In this document: positions 1 to 9,594 of the stretch, in pieces
Numbering within the stretch: the stretch's first letter is position 1
Layout: each line of letters opens with the position of its first letter
NCBI GenBank assembly: GCA_902795265.1
Contig: CADBKM010000015.1
Location: 1 to 49,603 of the forward strand
Source: an uncultured Eubacteriales bacterium
Lineage (GTDB): Bacteria > Bacillota > Clostridia > Peptostreptococcales > Anaerovoracaceae
Length of the DNA: 49,603 bases
Reading direction: 5' to 3'
Notes under the pieces: model-generated
Database searches by the model: none
What the model was told of the DNA's origin: nothing
Seen by the model: only the letters and a program-made list of their open reading frames with translations
Translations under genes and position numbers: made by a program

Positions 1-495
<495 letters not shown>

Positions 496-506
496 TCACT
501 CTCCTT

Positions 507-524
507 ATATTTATTAATAAATAT
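507..524. promoter_or_regulatory. 18-bp perfect AT palindrome in the gdhA leader
   Basis: ATATTTATTAATAAATAT is a perfect 18-bp palindrome lying between the predicted gdhA promoter and its ribosome binding site. It could be an operator for a dimeric regulator or simply AT-rich leader sequence. No matching protein can be named from the sequence. Confidence 0.35.
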
Positions 525-553
525 TGGCCCGGGCTTTACAGCCCTATGGCTAA

Positions 554-581
554 ATTTTAACACCACAGTAGTAAAAGTCAA
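554..581 (-). promoter_or_regulatory. gdhA promoter
   Basis: On the minus strand TTGACT (581-576), a 16-base spacer and TAAAAT (559-554), the latter preceded by TG one base upstream (extended -10). It fits a housekeeping sigma promoter and would start transcription near 547, about 58 bases before the gdhA ATG. Confidence 0.65.
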
Positions 582-691
582 CCGCAAAGATATGTTAAAC
601 ATACAATAAAAATATGCATTCAGAGTCTTTCTGAAACAGGCATGTGCACAATTAAAACCTGCCTGTTTCCTCCCGCATGAGGGCAAAAATG

Positions 692-700
692 TGTTAAAAT
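692..700 (+). promoter_or_regulatory. extended -10 promoter directly in front of pcrA
   Basis: TGTTAAAAT is an extended -10 element ending only 9 bases before the pcrA ATG at 710. No convincing -35 and no Shine-Dalgarno sequence are seen. Transcription from it would start at about 706-710, giving an mRNA with little or no leader. Confidence 0.45.
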
Positions 701-709
701 AAATTAACT

Positions 710-3040
710 ATGCGCATGACATTAAACAGTGAACAGAATAAGGCCGTGAGGCAGATCGACGGTCCGGTGCTGATACTCGCGGGAGCGGGTTCGGGCAAGA
801 CCGCGACCATGACACACCGCATGGCGTACATGATAGAGCAGGGGATAGATCCGCACAGCATATTGGCAGTCACCTTTACAAACAAGGCCGCCGGTGAGAT
901 GAGAAGCCGTGTCGAAGATCTGGTCGGAGAGGTCTACGGAATGTGGATCATGACTTTCCATGCCACCTGTCTTCGCATGCTCAGATATTCCCCTGAAAGG
1001 CTCGGCTACAAGGCGGGCTTCAGCGTCTACGATGAGACCGACAAGAAGACTCTCATCAAGCGTATCTGCAAGGAGCTCAACATTGACGACAAGAATTCGA
1101 CTCCTTCGATGATCATCTCGGTGATCAGCAAGTGCAAGGAGCGCGAAGAAGGGCCTGAAGAATACCTCGCTACGACGCAGGGGCTTCTTTACGAGAGGCA
1201 CATCTATGACGTGTACAGGCGCTATCAGGAAGAGATGCTGAAGGCCAACGCGATGGATTTCGACGATCTGCTGTGGAACGGCGTGAAGCTGCTCGAGCAG
1301 AATCCCGACATACTCGCTTATTACTCGAACCGCTTCAGATACATAATGGTAGATGAGTACCAGGATACCAACTACCTGCAGTACAAGCTCATCAAGATGC
1401 TGGCTTCGGCGCACGGCAATCTTTGCGTTGTCGGCGATGACGACCAGTGCATCTACCAGTGGCGCGGCGCGGATATCCGCAACATACTCGACTTCGAGAA
1501 CGACTTCGGCGATGTGCTCACCATAAGGCTCGAGCAGAATTACAGATCAGACGGCAATATCCTCAAGCTCGCCAACTCGGTGATCAAAAACAACCGCGAG
1601 CGCAAGGCCAAGGCTCTGTGGACCGAGAGGAAAGACGGCGAGAAGATCACATACAAGAGGCTCGACGACGAGAAGCAGGAGGCCTGGTGGATAGGCTCCG
1701 AGATAGAAAGGCTCAGGGAGACCGAGGGCTACAGCTACAAGGACTTCGCGATCCTCTACCGCAAGAACGCACAGTCGAGAAGCTTTGAAGAGAAGTTCAG
1801 CTTCCGCGGCATCCCGTACAGGGTGCTCGCGGGTCTCAGATACTACGACCGCAAAGAGATAAAAGATGTGATGGCCTATCTGCGCCTGATCGAGAACCCG
1901 GGCGATAATGTGTCGCTGCTGAGGGTGATCAACGAGCCTAAGCGCGGCATCGGCGGCAAAACCATCGCGGGCATCGAAGAATACGCAAACGCGTACGGCA
2001 TGACCATCTTCGAGGCTCTGTGCGAAAAGGAACTGCTCGCGACCTTTGGTCCTAAACTCAGAGGCTCCATAGAGGCCTTTGTTGAGATGATATCCGGCAT
2101 CAGGCAGGAGCAGGATAACCTGACTCTGACCGATCTGTATGACAACGTGCTCAACCGCTCGGGCTACCTTAAGGCGCTTGAAGATGCCGGCACGGTCGAG
2201 GCCGAGAGCCGCATAGAGAACATAATGGAATTCAAGACCGTCATCGCGGAGTTCGAGAAGGGACTCGCTGACGGAAGTGCGCAGGCTCTGCGCGAAGAGA
2301 TAAGAGCCGAGAGGCTTGCGCTCATGGGAGCCGATATAGCAGCTGACGAGCAGTCAGAGCTCTCGGCATTCCTCGAGCAGATAACTCTCATGGCAGATAT
2401 AGACAACCACGACGAAGACGAAGATGCGGTGGTGCTCATGACCCTGCATTCGGCAAAGGGACTTGAGTTTCCGGTCGTATTCATGCCGGGCATGGAGAAC
2501 GGCATGTTCCCGGGAATGGGCGCCATGGACAGCGAAGGTGGCATGGAAGAAGAGCGCAGGCTCTGTTACGTGGGCATAACCCGCGCCATGAAGAAGCTCT
2601 ACCTGACGGGCGCTCAGGTTCGCACGGTCTACGGCCGCACCGACTTCCAGATGGAGTCGAGTTTCCTTGAGGAGATGGACAAGGAATGCATGGACGGCGA
2701 CACGCTCGTGAACGACAAGGTGAAGACCGGCTCCGGTCTCAGGGGCGAGGGCGCGTACTTCGGCGACTATTACTTCGGAGGTCGCTCATTCGGAACAGCT
2801 GACGGCTATTCGGGGGCACCGGCTTCGAAGCCGTTCGACAGCCTTTCCGCTTCAAGAAGGCAGACGGCAAACAAGGGAAATATACATCAGGAATTCGAGA
2901 ACGGGGATATCGTAAGGCATCCTAAGTTCGGCGAGGGTATGGTCATAGAGCAGGACGAAAAAACTATGACTGTAATGTTTGACGACTTCGGTCAGAAGAA
3001 GCTCGGCAAGGGTTACGTCAAAATGGAGAAGGTCAACTGA
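710..3040 (+). CDS. pcrA: ATP-dependent DNA helicase PcrA/UvrD
   Basis: Superfamily 1A 3'-5' DNA helicase acting in nucleotide excision repair, removal of RecA filaments and rescue of stalled replication. The 776 residues show the Q-motif region LNSEQNKAV, Walker A GAGSGKT (about 25-31), motif II VDEYQDTN (about 214-221), GDDDQCIYQWRGAD, QNYRS, and TLHSAKGLEFPVV plus YVGITRA near 580-640. The C-terminal tail ends in a Tudor-like PcrA domain (GDIVRHPKFGEGMV). Length is close to the usual 720-780. Its stop codon overlaps the ATG of the next gene (ATGG/TGATGG), suggesting translational coupling. A second in-frame ATG lies at 716; neither has a Shine-Dalgarno site. Confidence 0.97.
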   Translation: MRMTLNSEQNKAVRQIDGPVLILAGAGSGKTATMTHRMAYMIEQGIDPHSILAVTFTNKAAGEMRSRVEDLVGEVYGMWIMTFHATCLRMLRYSPERLGYKAGFSVYDETDKKTLIKRICKELNIDDKNSTPSMIISVISKCKEREEGPEEYLATTQGLLYERHIYDVYRRYQEEMLKANAMDFDDLLWNGVKLLEQNPDILAYYSNRFRYIMVDEYQDTNYLQYKLIKMLASAHGNLCVVGDDDQCIYQWRGADIRNILDFENDFGDVLTIRLEQNYRSDGNILKLANSVIKNNRERKAKALWTERKDGEKITYKRLDDEKQEAWWIGSEIERLRETEGYSYKDFAILYRKNAQSRSFEEKFSFRGIPYRVLAGLRYYDRKEIKDVMAYLRLIENPGDNVSLLRVINEPKRGIGGKTIAGIEEYANAYGMTIFEALCEKELLATFGPKLRGSIEAFVEMISGIRQEQDNLTLTDLYDNVLNRSGYLKALEDAGTVEAESRIENIMEFKTVIAEFEKGLADGSAQALREEIRAERLALMGADIAADEQSELSAFLEQITLMADIDNHDEDEDAVVLMTLHSAKGLEFPVVFMPGMENGMFPGMGAMDSEGGMEEERRLCYVGITRAMKKLYLTGAQVRTVYGRTDFQMESSFLEEMDKECMDGDTLVNDKVKTGSGLRGEGAYFGDYYFGGRSFGTADGYSGAPASKPFDSLSASRRQTANKGNIHQEFENGDIVRHPKFGEGMVIEQDEKTMTVMFDDFGQKKLGKGYVKMEKVN

Positions 3041-3581
3041 TGGATAAAAATCTTAAAGAGATCGTAATTCTGCATTCAAATGATATACACGGCAAGTTCG
3101 AGGGCGAAAAGGACGAGGACGGAAACATCCGCCACAGTCTGGCGCTGGTTTCAGGCTATGTAAACAGGGCAAAGAAGGAGAATCCGGACACTGTCTATGT
3201 CATAGCCGGAGATGTATTTCAGGGCTCGCTTATCGACAGTGAGTACCAGGGCCTGTCGACCATGGACATCCTCAACCTCATCGATATCGATCTGATGTCG
3301 CTGGGCAATCACGAACTCGACTACGGCATATCGCACATGATGTTCGTGTCGCGCTACGCGGATTTCCCTATACTCACCGCAAACTTCCGCATCAAGAAGA
3401 ACAACAGGAATCTGTTCAAGCCTTACCAGGTACTGGATATAGGCGGGTTCAAGGTGCTCTTCATCGGACTGATCACGGCAGGCACATAGTCGCTGAAGAC
3501 GCGTTCAGCGTACTGAAAAAATACCTCAGCGAGCACAAGGGCCTCGGCAGCAGAGTCGACAAGCGCATCATTATAAAATAG
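3040..3581 (+). pseudogene. 5'-nucleotidase/metallophosphatase gene with central deletion
   Basis: The first 149 codons encode the N-terminal calcineurin-like half of a UshA/YfkN-type 5'-nucleotidase: HSNDIHGK (DxH metal site), VIAGDVFQGS (GD), and SLGNHELDYG (GNHE). The frame then stops at 3487-3489 just after FIGLITAGT. A different frame starting at 3486 reads IVAEDAFSVLKKYLSEHKG and runs to a stop at 3581; this looks like the extreme C-terminus of the same family. Complete members have about 480-520 residues, so roughly 300 residues, including the second metal ligands and substrate domain, are gone and the junction is out of frame. The gene is inferred to be inactive. A short truncated protein could still be made because the start is coupled to pcrA. 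Confidence 0.75.
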
Positions 3582-3590
3582 GGGATTTCA

Positions 3591-5537
3591 ATGGATCAGA
3601 GAAAGAGAATAGACGAACTGGTCGAAAAACTGAATGAAGCGTCGCACGCCTACTATACTGACGGCGTTGAGATAATAACCAATTACGAGTACGACGAGAT
3701 GTACGACGAGCTCCTCGCGCTCGAAGATGAGACCGGATACATAAGGGACGACAGCCCGTCGATCAACGTCGGCTTCGAGACAGCGGCAGGGCTGCCTAAG
3801 ATAGTACACGAGATCAAAATGCTCTCGCTCAACAAGACCAAAGACAGAGATGAGCTGAGGGCGTGGCTCGGCGAAAAGGAGGGCCTGCTTTCGTGGAAGC
3901 TCGACGGCCTTACTGTCGGCATCACATATGAGAACGGAAGGCTCGTGCAGGGCGTCACCAGAGGCAACGGTGTCGAGGGTGAGCTCATCACTGCTAACGT
4001 GCTCGCATGCCGCAACGTGCCTAAGAGCATACCTCATAAGGGCAGGGTCATGGTGCGCGGCGAGGCTGTCATCAGATATTCAGACTTTGAGAAGATAAAC
4101 GAGGCTATCGAAGACACCGATGCGAAGTACAAGAACCCGAGGAATCTCTGCAGCGGAAGCATACGCCAGCTCGATCCGAAGGTGACTGCCGAAAGAAGCG
4201 TCAACTTCTACGCGTTCAGCCTTACTCTGTCTGAGGGCTTCGAGACTTCGAGCCGCAGGGAAAAGATGGAGTGGATGAAGGAGCAGGGCTTCGAGATAGT
4301 CGATTATGTGATGGTCGACAAGGATAACCTGATCGATGCGATAGACAAATATGAAGAGGCCATCCAGACCTTCGATATTCCTTCTGACGGCCTGGTGCTG
4401 ACGCTCGAAGATGCCGATTACGCGTCGACTCTGGGCGAGACTGCTAAGTACCCAAAGGATTCGATCGCGTTCAAGTGGCGCGACCAGCAGGCCGAGACTG
4501 TGCTTCGCGAGATCGAGTGGAGCCCTTCAAGAACCGGGTTGCTCAATCCTGTAGCAATATTCGACCCGGTAGAGCTCGAGGGCACGACCGTATCGCGTGC
4601 TTCGGTGCACAACATCAACATCATGGAAGACCTCGCGCTCGGCATAGGCGACACCATTCAGGTGTACAAGGCCAACATGATAATCCCGCAGCTTGCCGGC
4701 AACCTCACGAGGAGCGGAAATATCGAGATCCCTGAGGTCTGCCCTGTATGCGGAGGCCGCACTCTCATCAGGGAAGACGAGGGCACGAAGACTCTCAACT
4801 GCACGAACCCTGACTGCCTTGCGAAGCACGTAAAGAAGTTCGAGCACTTCGTATCGAGAGACGCGCTGAATATAGAGGGCTTGTCAGAATCGGGACTGCT
4901 CAAACTGATCGGTATAGGAGCGCTGAGTTCGTTCGCGGATTTGTTCAGGCTCGAGGGCCACAAAAATGATATTATAGCAATGGAAGGTTTCGGCGAAAAA
5001 TCGTACGACAACCTCATTGAATCGGCAACGAGGGCATCGAACACGACTCCTGCCAGACTCCTTTACGGACTCGGAGTGCCGGGCATCGGGGTCGCGACGT
5101 CGAATATCATTTCGCGCGCATGCCGCAATAAGTGGAGCGAGATAGAAAGCCTCGAAGAGGCCGATCTTAAGGATATCGACGGGGTCGGGCCTGTCATGGC
5201 ACGCGACTACGCAGGCTTTTTCGCAGATGAAAAGAACAGGGCGGAGCTCGATGAGCTGCTGAGCCTGCTCACGATAGATGAGAGCTACGAGGCGGCGGGC
5301 ACGAGTCTAGAGGGCAAGACTTTCGTAATTACCGGAAGCCTCAATCACTACGCGAACCGCAAAGATCTCAAGGCCGAGATAGAGGCCGAGGGCGGTAAGG
5401 TGGCCGGCTCGGTATCGGCAAAGACCGACTATCTGATCACCAACGATCCGAATTCGGGCTCGTCCAAAAACAGGACGGCACGCGAACTAGGAGTTGCGAT
5501 CATCACAGAAGATGAGATGATCGAAATGCTGAAATAA
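3591..5537 (+). CDS. ligA: NAD-dependent DNA ligase LigA
   Basis: Seals nicks in DNA using NAD+. Domains in order: Ia (YYTDGVEIITNYEYDEMYDEL), adenylation domain with the nucleophile lysine in WKLDGL (K103) and TRGNG, OB fold, a Cys4 zinc finger (CPVC at about 384-387 and CTNPDC about 403-408), helix-hairpin-helix repeats (GIGVATSNI, IDGVGPVMARDY), and a C-terminal BRCT domain (GKTFVITGSLNHYANR). At 648 residues it is slightly shorter than the usual ~670. The motifs KLDGL and TRGNG differ from the common KIDGLA and TRGDG, and the DSP segment lacks the usual TQRVGG, so this is a divergent branch. It follows the nucleotidase remnant by 9 bases. Confidence 0.93.
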   Translation: MDQRKRIDELVEKLNEASHAYYTDGVEIITNYEYDEMYDELLALEDETGYIRDDSPSINVGFETAAGLPKIVHEIKMLSLNKTKDRDELRAWLGEKEGLLSWKLDGLTVGITYENGRLVQGVTRGNGVEGELITANVLACRNVPKSIPHKGRVMVRGEAVIRYSDFEKINEAIEDTDAKYKNPRNLCSGSIRQLDPKVTAERSVNFYAFSLTLSEGFETSSRREKMEWMKEQGFEIVDYVMVDKDNLIDAIDKYEEAIQTFDIPSDGLVLTLEDADYASTLGETAKYPKDSIAFKWRDQQAETVLREIEWSPSRTGLLNPVAIFDPVELEGTTVSRASVHNINIMEDLALGIGDTIQVYKANMIIPQLAGNLTRSGNIEIPEVCPVCGGRTLIREDEGTKTLNCTNPDCLAKHVKKFEHFVSRDALNIEGLSESGLLKLIGIGALSSFADLFRLEGHKNDIIAMEGFGEKSYDNLIESATRASNTTPARLLYGLGVPGIGVATSNIISRACRNKWSEIESLEEADLKDIDGVGPVMARDYAGFFADEKNRAELDELLSLLTIDESYEAAGTSLEGKTFVITGSLNHYANRKDLKAEIEAEGGKVAGSVSAKTDYLITNDPNSGSSKNRTARELGVAIITEDEMIEMLK

Positions 5538-5578
5538 AAGCACAAAAATACATCAAAACGGGAAAGGAGGGCTGACCA

Positions 5579-6976
5579 TTGGAGAATTTAAACTTGGTTC
5601 CTGACATGGATCAGGCATACGATGAGTCCTTTCTGAAGATCGTCGAGTATCTCGAGACAAAAAAGTACTTCCACGCCAGAGATGAGCTCCTTAAACATAA
5701 TGAGGTCGAGATAGCTGAACTGCTGGTCGACATCAGGCGTGAGTTCGATCTCCAGCGAATGGTGGTGCTGTTTCGAGCGCTTCCTAAAGACATCAGCGTC
5801 GATGTCTTCGCGGAGCTCAGCATCGATGACCAGATCGATATCATCAACATCATAACCGATCCCGAAATCAAATACATTCTGGACGAGCTCGACTTCGACG
5901 ACATGATCGACGTCCTTGAAGAGCTCCCGTCCAACATTGTCGATAAGATCCTCGACAAGACTCCGAAGAGTGAGCGCAAGCTCATCAACACATTCCTTAA
6001 GTATAAGGAAGACAGCGCCGGCGCCCTGATGACGCCGGAGTACATCAACCTTCGCAAGACTGATACTGTCAGGCAGGCTCTCGACCACATCAAGGATGTC
6101 GGACTCGACTCCGAGACCATCTATACATGTTACGTGGTGGATACAGGCCGTAAGCTGCAGGGCGTTGTATCGCTGAAGTCTCTGGTGATATCGCCTGACA
6201 CGATGCTCGTGTCGGATATAATGCACGTAGACCCCGTGGTCGCTCATGTAGATGACGACCAGGAGGAGGTATCGGATCTGTTCACCAGATACGGTTATCT
6301 GGCGATTCCGGTCGTAGACAATGAATTCAGACTCGTCGGTATCGTTACCGTCGACGACATCCTCGAAGTCATCGAAGAAGAGACGACAGAGGATATCGAG
6401 CGTATGGGCGGTGTCATCGACACATCGGACAGGGAATATCTTGACCGGTCCGTATGGCAGCACGTCAAGGCGAGGCTGCCGTGGCTGTTCCTGCTCATGT
6501 GCTCGTACTTCGTTACCGGAGGGATCCTTGCCAAATTTGAGGACGCGATGTCTGCTGTCATAGCACTTGTAATATACATGCCGATGCTGATGGGCACGGG
6601 CGGTAACTCCGGCTCGCAGTCATCTACGCTGGTCATCCGCGGTATGGCTACAGGTGAGCTCGAACTCGGCGATTTCGTAAAGGTAATGTGGAAGGAGATC
6701 AGAGTAGGTGTCATAGTGGGTATCTGCCTGAGTATACTCAACTATTTCAGGATAGTGTTCCTCGATCACAACCCGCCTTTGGTGGCGATTACGGTGTGCG
6801 TATCTATGATACTCATAGTCATAATCGCGAAGCTGATCGGATCGATGCTGCCTATGCTGGCCAAGCGCATAGGAATCGACCCTGCACTGATGGCGGGCCC
6901 GATGATGGCTTCTATCACCGACATGATATCGCTTTGCACATACTTCTTAATGGCGGGATTTTTCCTGCACATTTGA
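5579..6976 (+). CDS. mgtE: magnesium transporter MgtE
   Basis: Mg2+ channel/transporter of the cytoplasmic membrane. Residues ~35-135 form the acidic MgtE N domain, ~140-265 a CBS pair (GALMTPEYI, DIMHVDPVV, RLVGIVTVDDIL), and ~285-465 the five-helix pore domain with the signature GTGGNSGSQSSTLVIRG. Length 465 matches the family (about 450). The start is a TTG at 5579: AGGAGG lies 8 bases upstream, whereas the first in-frame ATG (5606) has no ribosome site. The acidic N and CBS domains close the pore when cytoplasmic Mg2+ is high, so regulation is probably mainly by the protein itself. Confidence 0.95.
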   Translation: MENLNLVPDMDQAYDESFLKIVEYLETKKYFHARDELLKHNEVEIAELLVDIRREFDLQRMVVLFRALPKDISVDVFAELSIDDQIDIINIITDPEIKYILDELDFDDMIDVLEELPSNIVDKILDKTPKSERKLINTFLKYKEDSAGALMTPEYINLRKTDTVRQALDHIKDVGLDSETIYTCYVVDTGRKLQGVVSLKSLVISPDTMLVSDIMHVDPVVAHVDDDQEEVSDLFTRYGYLAIPVVDNEFRLVGIVTVDDILEVIEEETTEDIERMGGVIDTSDREYLDRSVWQHVKARLPWLFLLMCSYFVTGGILAKFEDAMSAVIALVIYMPMLMGTGGNSGSQSSTLVIRGMATGELELGDFVKVMWKEIRVGVIVGICLSILNYFRIVFLDHNPPLVAITVCVSMILIVIIAKLIGSMLPMLAKRIGIDPALMAGPMMASITDMISLCTYFLMAGFFLHI

Positions 6977-6990
6977 TGAACCTGTAGAAC

Positions 6991-7024
6991 AAAGCTGCTG
7001 CCGCGGCAAGGCAGCAGCTTTTTC
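6991..7024 (+). terminator. intrinsic terminator after mgtE
   Basis: AAGCTGCTGCC pairs with GGCAGCAGCTT around a short GC-rich loop and is followed by a run of T. It ends the pcrA-ligA-mgtE transcript. Confidence 0.9.
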
Positions 7025-7069
7025 TGTAAGCGGAGGCAGGAATTATATACAGGAGGGCATAGCATAGAA

Positions 7070-7714
7070 ATGAAATGCTATCTCATACGGCATGGCATGA
7101 CCGCCGGCAATAAAGAACTTAATTTCAACGGCAGCAGGACTGATGAGCCTCTCACCGAAGAAGGACGCGCCGCACTCAAGACCATTGAAGGGATTCCGGA
7201 TGGAGCGATGCTCTTTGTGAGCCCGATGAAGAGGGCACGCGAGACTGCAGACATCATGTTCCCGTGTAAAGCTCAGACCGTTATCGACGATCTGAGAGAG
7301 ATGGACTTCGGCAGTTTCGAGGGCAAAAACCACAAGTTGCTCAACGGAGATCCTGATTATCAGGCCTGGCTCGACAGCGGCGGATTTTCGAAGATCCCAG
7401 GCGGAGAGAGTATAGCGGGATTCCGTGATCGGGTGTGCAAGGGATTTAGAGAAGCAGTCCGGCAGGCATGCGAGAATGGTGCCGAAACCCTATGTGCTGT
7501 AGTTCACGGCGGTACTATCATGGCCGTCATGAACATTGTGACTGGAGAAGATTATTTCACATTCAATGCACCAAACGGCGCAGGGTATACATTTGAACTG
7601 GAAACCGATGATGCAGGGACCTTCACTTCTGCAGCTTCATATGATCGCTTTTGCGCCGGGCTTTTTGCCGGATTTGATGGCTGGAGACCACCACAGTACA
7701 CCCCATACGAATGA
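7070..7714 (+). CDS. histidine phosphatase family protein
   Basis: Member of the phosphoglycerate-mutase-like (branch 1) superfamily, which transfers phosphate through a histidine. The catalytic RHGMT sits at residues 7-11; SPMKRARETA carries the second conserved arginine, REMDFGSFEG the catalytic acid region, and VVHGGTIMA the second histidine. Length 214 agrees with small phosphatases such as CobC or PhoE. No cobalamin genes are nearby, so the substrate cannot be named. AGGAGGG lies about 13 bases before the ATG, rather far. The C-terminal ~35 residues are not conserved in obvious motifs. The gene is flanked by terminators and is probably transcribed alone. Confidence 0.85.
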   Translation: MKCYLIRHGMTAGNKELNFNGSRTDEPLTEEGRAALKTIEGIPDGAMLFVSPMKRARETADIMFPCKAQTVIDDLREMDFGSFEGKNHKLLNGDPDYQAWLDSGGFSKIPGGESIAGFRDRVCKGFREAVRQACENGAETLCAVVHGGTIMAVMNIVTGEDYFTFNAPNGAGYTFELETDDAGTFTSAASYDRFCAGLFAGFDGWRPPQYTPYE

Positions 7715-8054
7715 ACAGAAATAACAATATGACGATCTTGTCAGAGGCGGAATGAAAGTTTGGATCTCAGGAGAAGCAATAGAAGAATTAATGTATTAAA
7801 TAGTTTTTAATTGTGTGTTAAGCCGCACTTAATAAGCTCGGTTTTTTTGTAGACTATACTCAAAATTCGGGCACAGTTTTGTAAAAACATGACAATTATA
7901 TGATCGTATATCAATTTACAATAAAAATCGGAATTGCAAAAAAATTTACATTTTCAAAATAAAGGTTAAACTAGATAAGGCTGCAGAAAATGCGGCTTTT
8001 ATGTTGTTAAATCTTTTTGAAGAATCAGTTAAAGTAAAAGGAGATTAATCAATC
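7715..8054 (+). other. AT-rich intergenic region before the NhaC gene
   Basis: 340 bases without a convincing gene. It holds a weak terminator-like hairpin (7821-7848), two very short open frames of about 15 codons without good context (not called), and at 7978-8000 a small stem GGCTGCA/TGCGGCT followed by TTTT that could be a leader attenuator for the antiporter gene. The NhaC ribosome site AGGAG lies at its right end. Confidence 0.5.
7821..7848 (+). terminator. possible terminator after the histidine phosphatase gene
   Basis: GCCG and CTT pair with AAG and CGGT with a two-base internal loop, followed by TTTTTTT. The stem is short and interrupted, so the call is tentative. Confidence 0.4.
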
Positions 8055-9413
8055 ATGGAAACACAGAAAAAGAGCAGCGGACTGGCGCTCATACCGTTTC
8101 CGGTATTCATCTTGATCTATCTTGGTGCAGGAATCATTCTGGAGTCCAAGGGAGTGGAGATGGCGTTTTACCAGTTCCCTGCAGTATCAGCAATGTTTAT
8201 TGCAGTCATCGTAGCGTTCGCAATAAACTGCAAGGCCGGCATCAACGAGAATTTCTCGGTCTTTGCAAGAGGAGCTGCTAACGAAGATGTTATGGCCATG
8301 CTCATGATCTACCTGCTTGCAGGAGCTTTTTCTGCAGTAGCAGGAGCTATGGGCGGCATTGACGCAACAGTCAACATGGGAGTTTCAATCATCCCTGCTT
8401 CACTGCTCGCAGCAGGACTGTTCATCATCGCAGCATTCCTCGGAACAGCAACAGGAACTTCGATGGGGACGATCGGAGCTCTCGTTCCTATTGCTCTCGG
8501 AGTTGTTGACAGAGCAGGACTCAGCCTTCCTCTCGTTATGGCAGCAGTAGTTTCCGGCGCTATGTTCGGTGACAATCTGTCCATGATTTCTGATACAACG
8601 ATAGCTGCAACAAGAACTCAGAAAGTTGAGCTGAAAGACAAGTTCCGCACGAACTTCTGGATTTCGTTCCCGGCAGCCGTCATTACAATCATTCTGCTTG
8701 TTATCTTCGGCAGACCTGAAACTGCTCAGGTTCTTGAGGTTGGCGGATTCGACATAGTAAAGGTCATCCCTTACATCCTGGTACTCGTTCTCGCTCTTAT
8801 CGGCATGAACGTATTCCTGGTACTCACAATCGGAATCTTCGCAGCAGGCATCATCGGAATGGCTTATGGGGATCTCACATTCATGGACTTTGCAGGACAG
8901 ACCTGGGCAGGATTTCAGGGAATGATCGAAGTGTTCCTCCTGTCCATGCTTGGCGGCGGTATCGCTGAGATGGCTAAGCACTACGGAGGAATTAACTGGC
9001 TCATCGAGAAGCTGTCAAAGACATTCAAGGGCAAGAAGTCGGCTCAGGTCGGACTCAGCGCACTTGCTGCTCTGACTGACATGGCTACAGCCAACAACAC
9101 AGTTGCCATCATAGTTGATGGTCCTATGGCAAGAGAAATCAGCGAGAAGTATGATATCGACCCAAGAAAGACTGCTTCTATTCTCGACATATTCACATGT
9201 ATCATGCAGGGGCTTATCCCTTACGGAGCTCAATTCCTCGTTGTTGCAAGCATGTGCGAAGGCAGAGTAAGCCCGATTGACATCATCCCGAACAACTGGT
9301 ATCTTTTCCTTCTCGCGGGATTTGCTATCCTTTCGTACTTCGTTCCTTGGTATGAGAAGATCACCCTCAAGGGCAAGTGGGACTGGAAGCAGAACAAAGT
9401 AGTAAACGAATAG
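8055..9413 (+). CDS. NhaC-family Na+/H+ antiporter-like transporter
   Basis: Polytopic membrane protein of 452 residues with about 11 hydrophobic segments. The pattern GTATGTSMGTIGALVPIALG, MFGDNLSMISDTTIAATRTQ and the late ALTDMATANNTVAII is typical of the NhaC/ion-transporter superfamily. The polar residues D, N and T within membrane helices are the probable ion path. Transported substrate is not certain: relatives exchange Na+/H+ or move lactate, malate or amino acids against Na+/H+. It has an AGGAG site about 11 bases upstream. It precedes the double-cubane reductase gene by 180 bases, so the two may work together, but separate transcription is also possible. Confidence 0.8.
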   Translation: METQKKSSGLALIPFPVFILIYLGAGIILESKGVEMAFYQFPAVSAMFIAVIVAFAINCKAGINENFSVFARGAANEDVMAMLMIYLLAGAFSAVAGAMGGIDATVNMGVSIIPASLLAAGLFIIAAFLGTATGTSMGTIGALVPIALGVVDRAGLSLPLVMAAVVSGAMFGDNLSMISDTTIAATRTQKVELKDKFRTNFWISFPAAVITIILLVIFGRPETAQVLEVGGFDIVKVIPYILVLVLALIGMNVFLVLTIGIFAAGIIGMAYGDLTFMDFAGQTWAGFQGMIEVFLLSMLGGGIAEMAKHYGGINWLIEKLSKTFKGKKSAQVGLSALAALTDMATANNTVAIIVDGPMAREISEKYDIDPRKTASILDIFTCIMQGLIPYGAQFLVVASMCEGRVSPIDIIPNNWYLFLLAGFAILSYFVPWYEKITLKGKWDWKQNKVVNE

Positions 9414-9519
9414 TTTTTCAAGAGAGCAATTGAAATGGGTATCATTGAGCAATACGGACGTGGATCTACGCAATGCTAATGTATAGATTTTTTTTATAAT
9501 TCTATTAACAATTTGACCA

Positions 9520-9525
9520 TATAAT
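9520..9525 (+). promoter_or_regulatory. possible -10 box before the reductase gene
   Basis: TATAAT in an AT-rich stretch about 70 bases before the ATG at 9595. No good -35 at the right distance, so this is only a candidate. Confidence 0.3.
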
Positions 9526-9594
9526 AGGAAGGTAAGGGCCACTTACTGAGGCCAATATAAAGGTGTATTTAGTAAAGAAAGAGGGTTCAGCTTT

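Noticed and set aside
7715-7800. Two very short open frames after the histidine phosphatase
   Set aside because: About 14-15 codons each, no ribosome sites, no sign of conservation that can be judged here.
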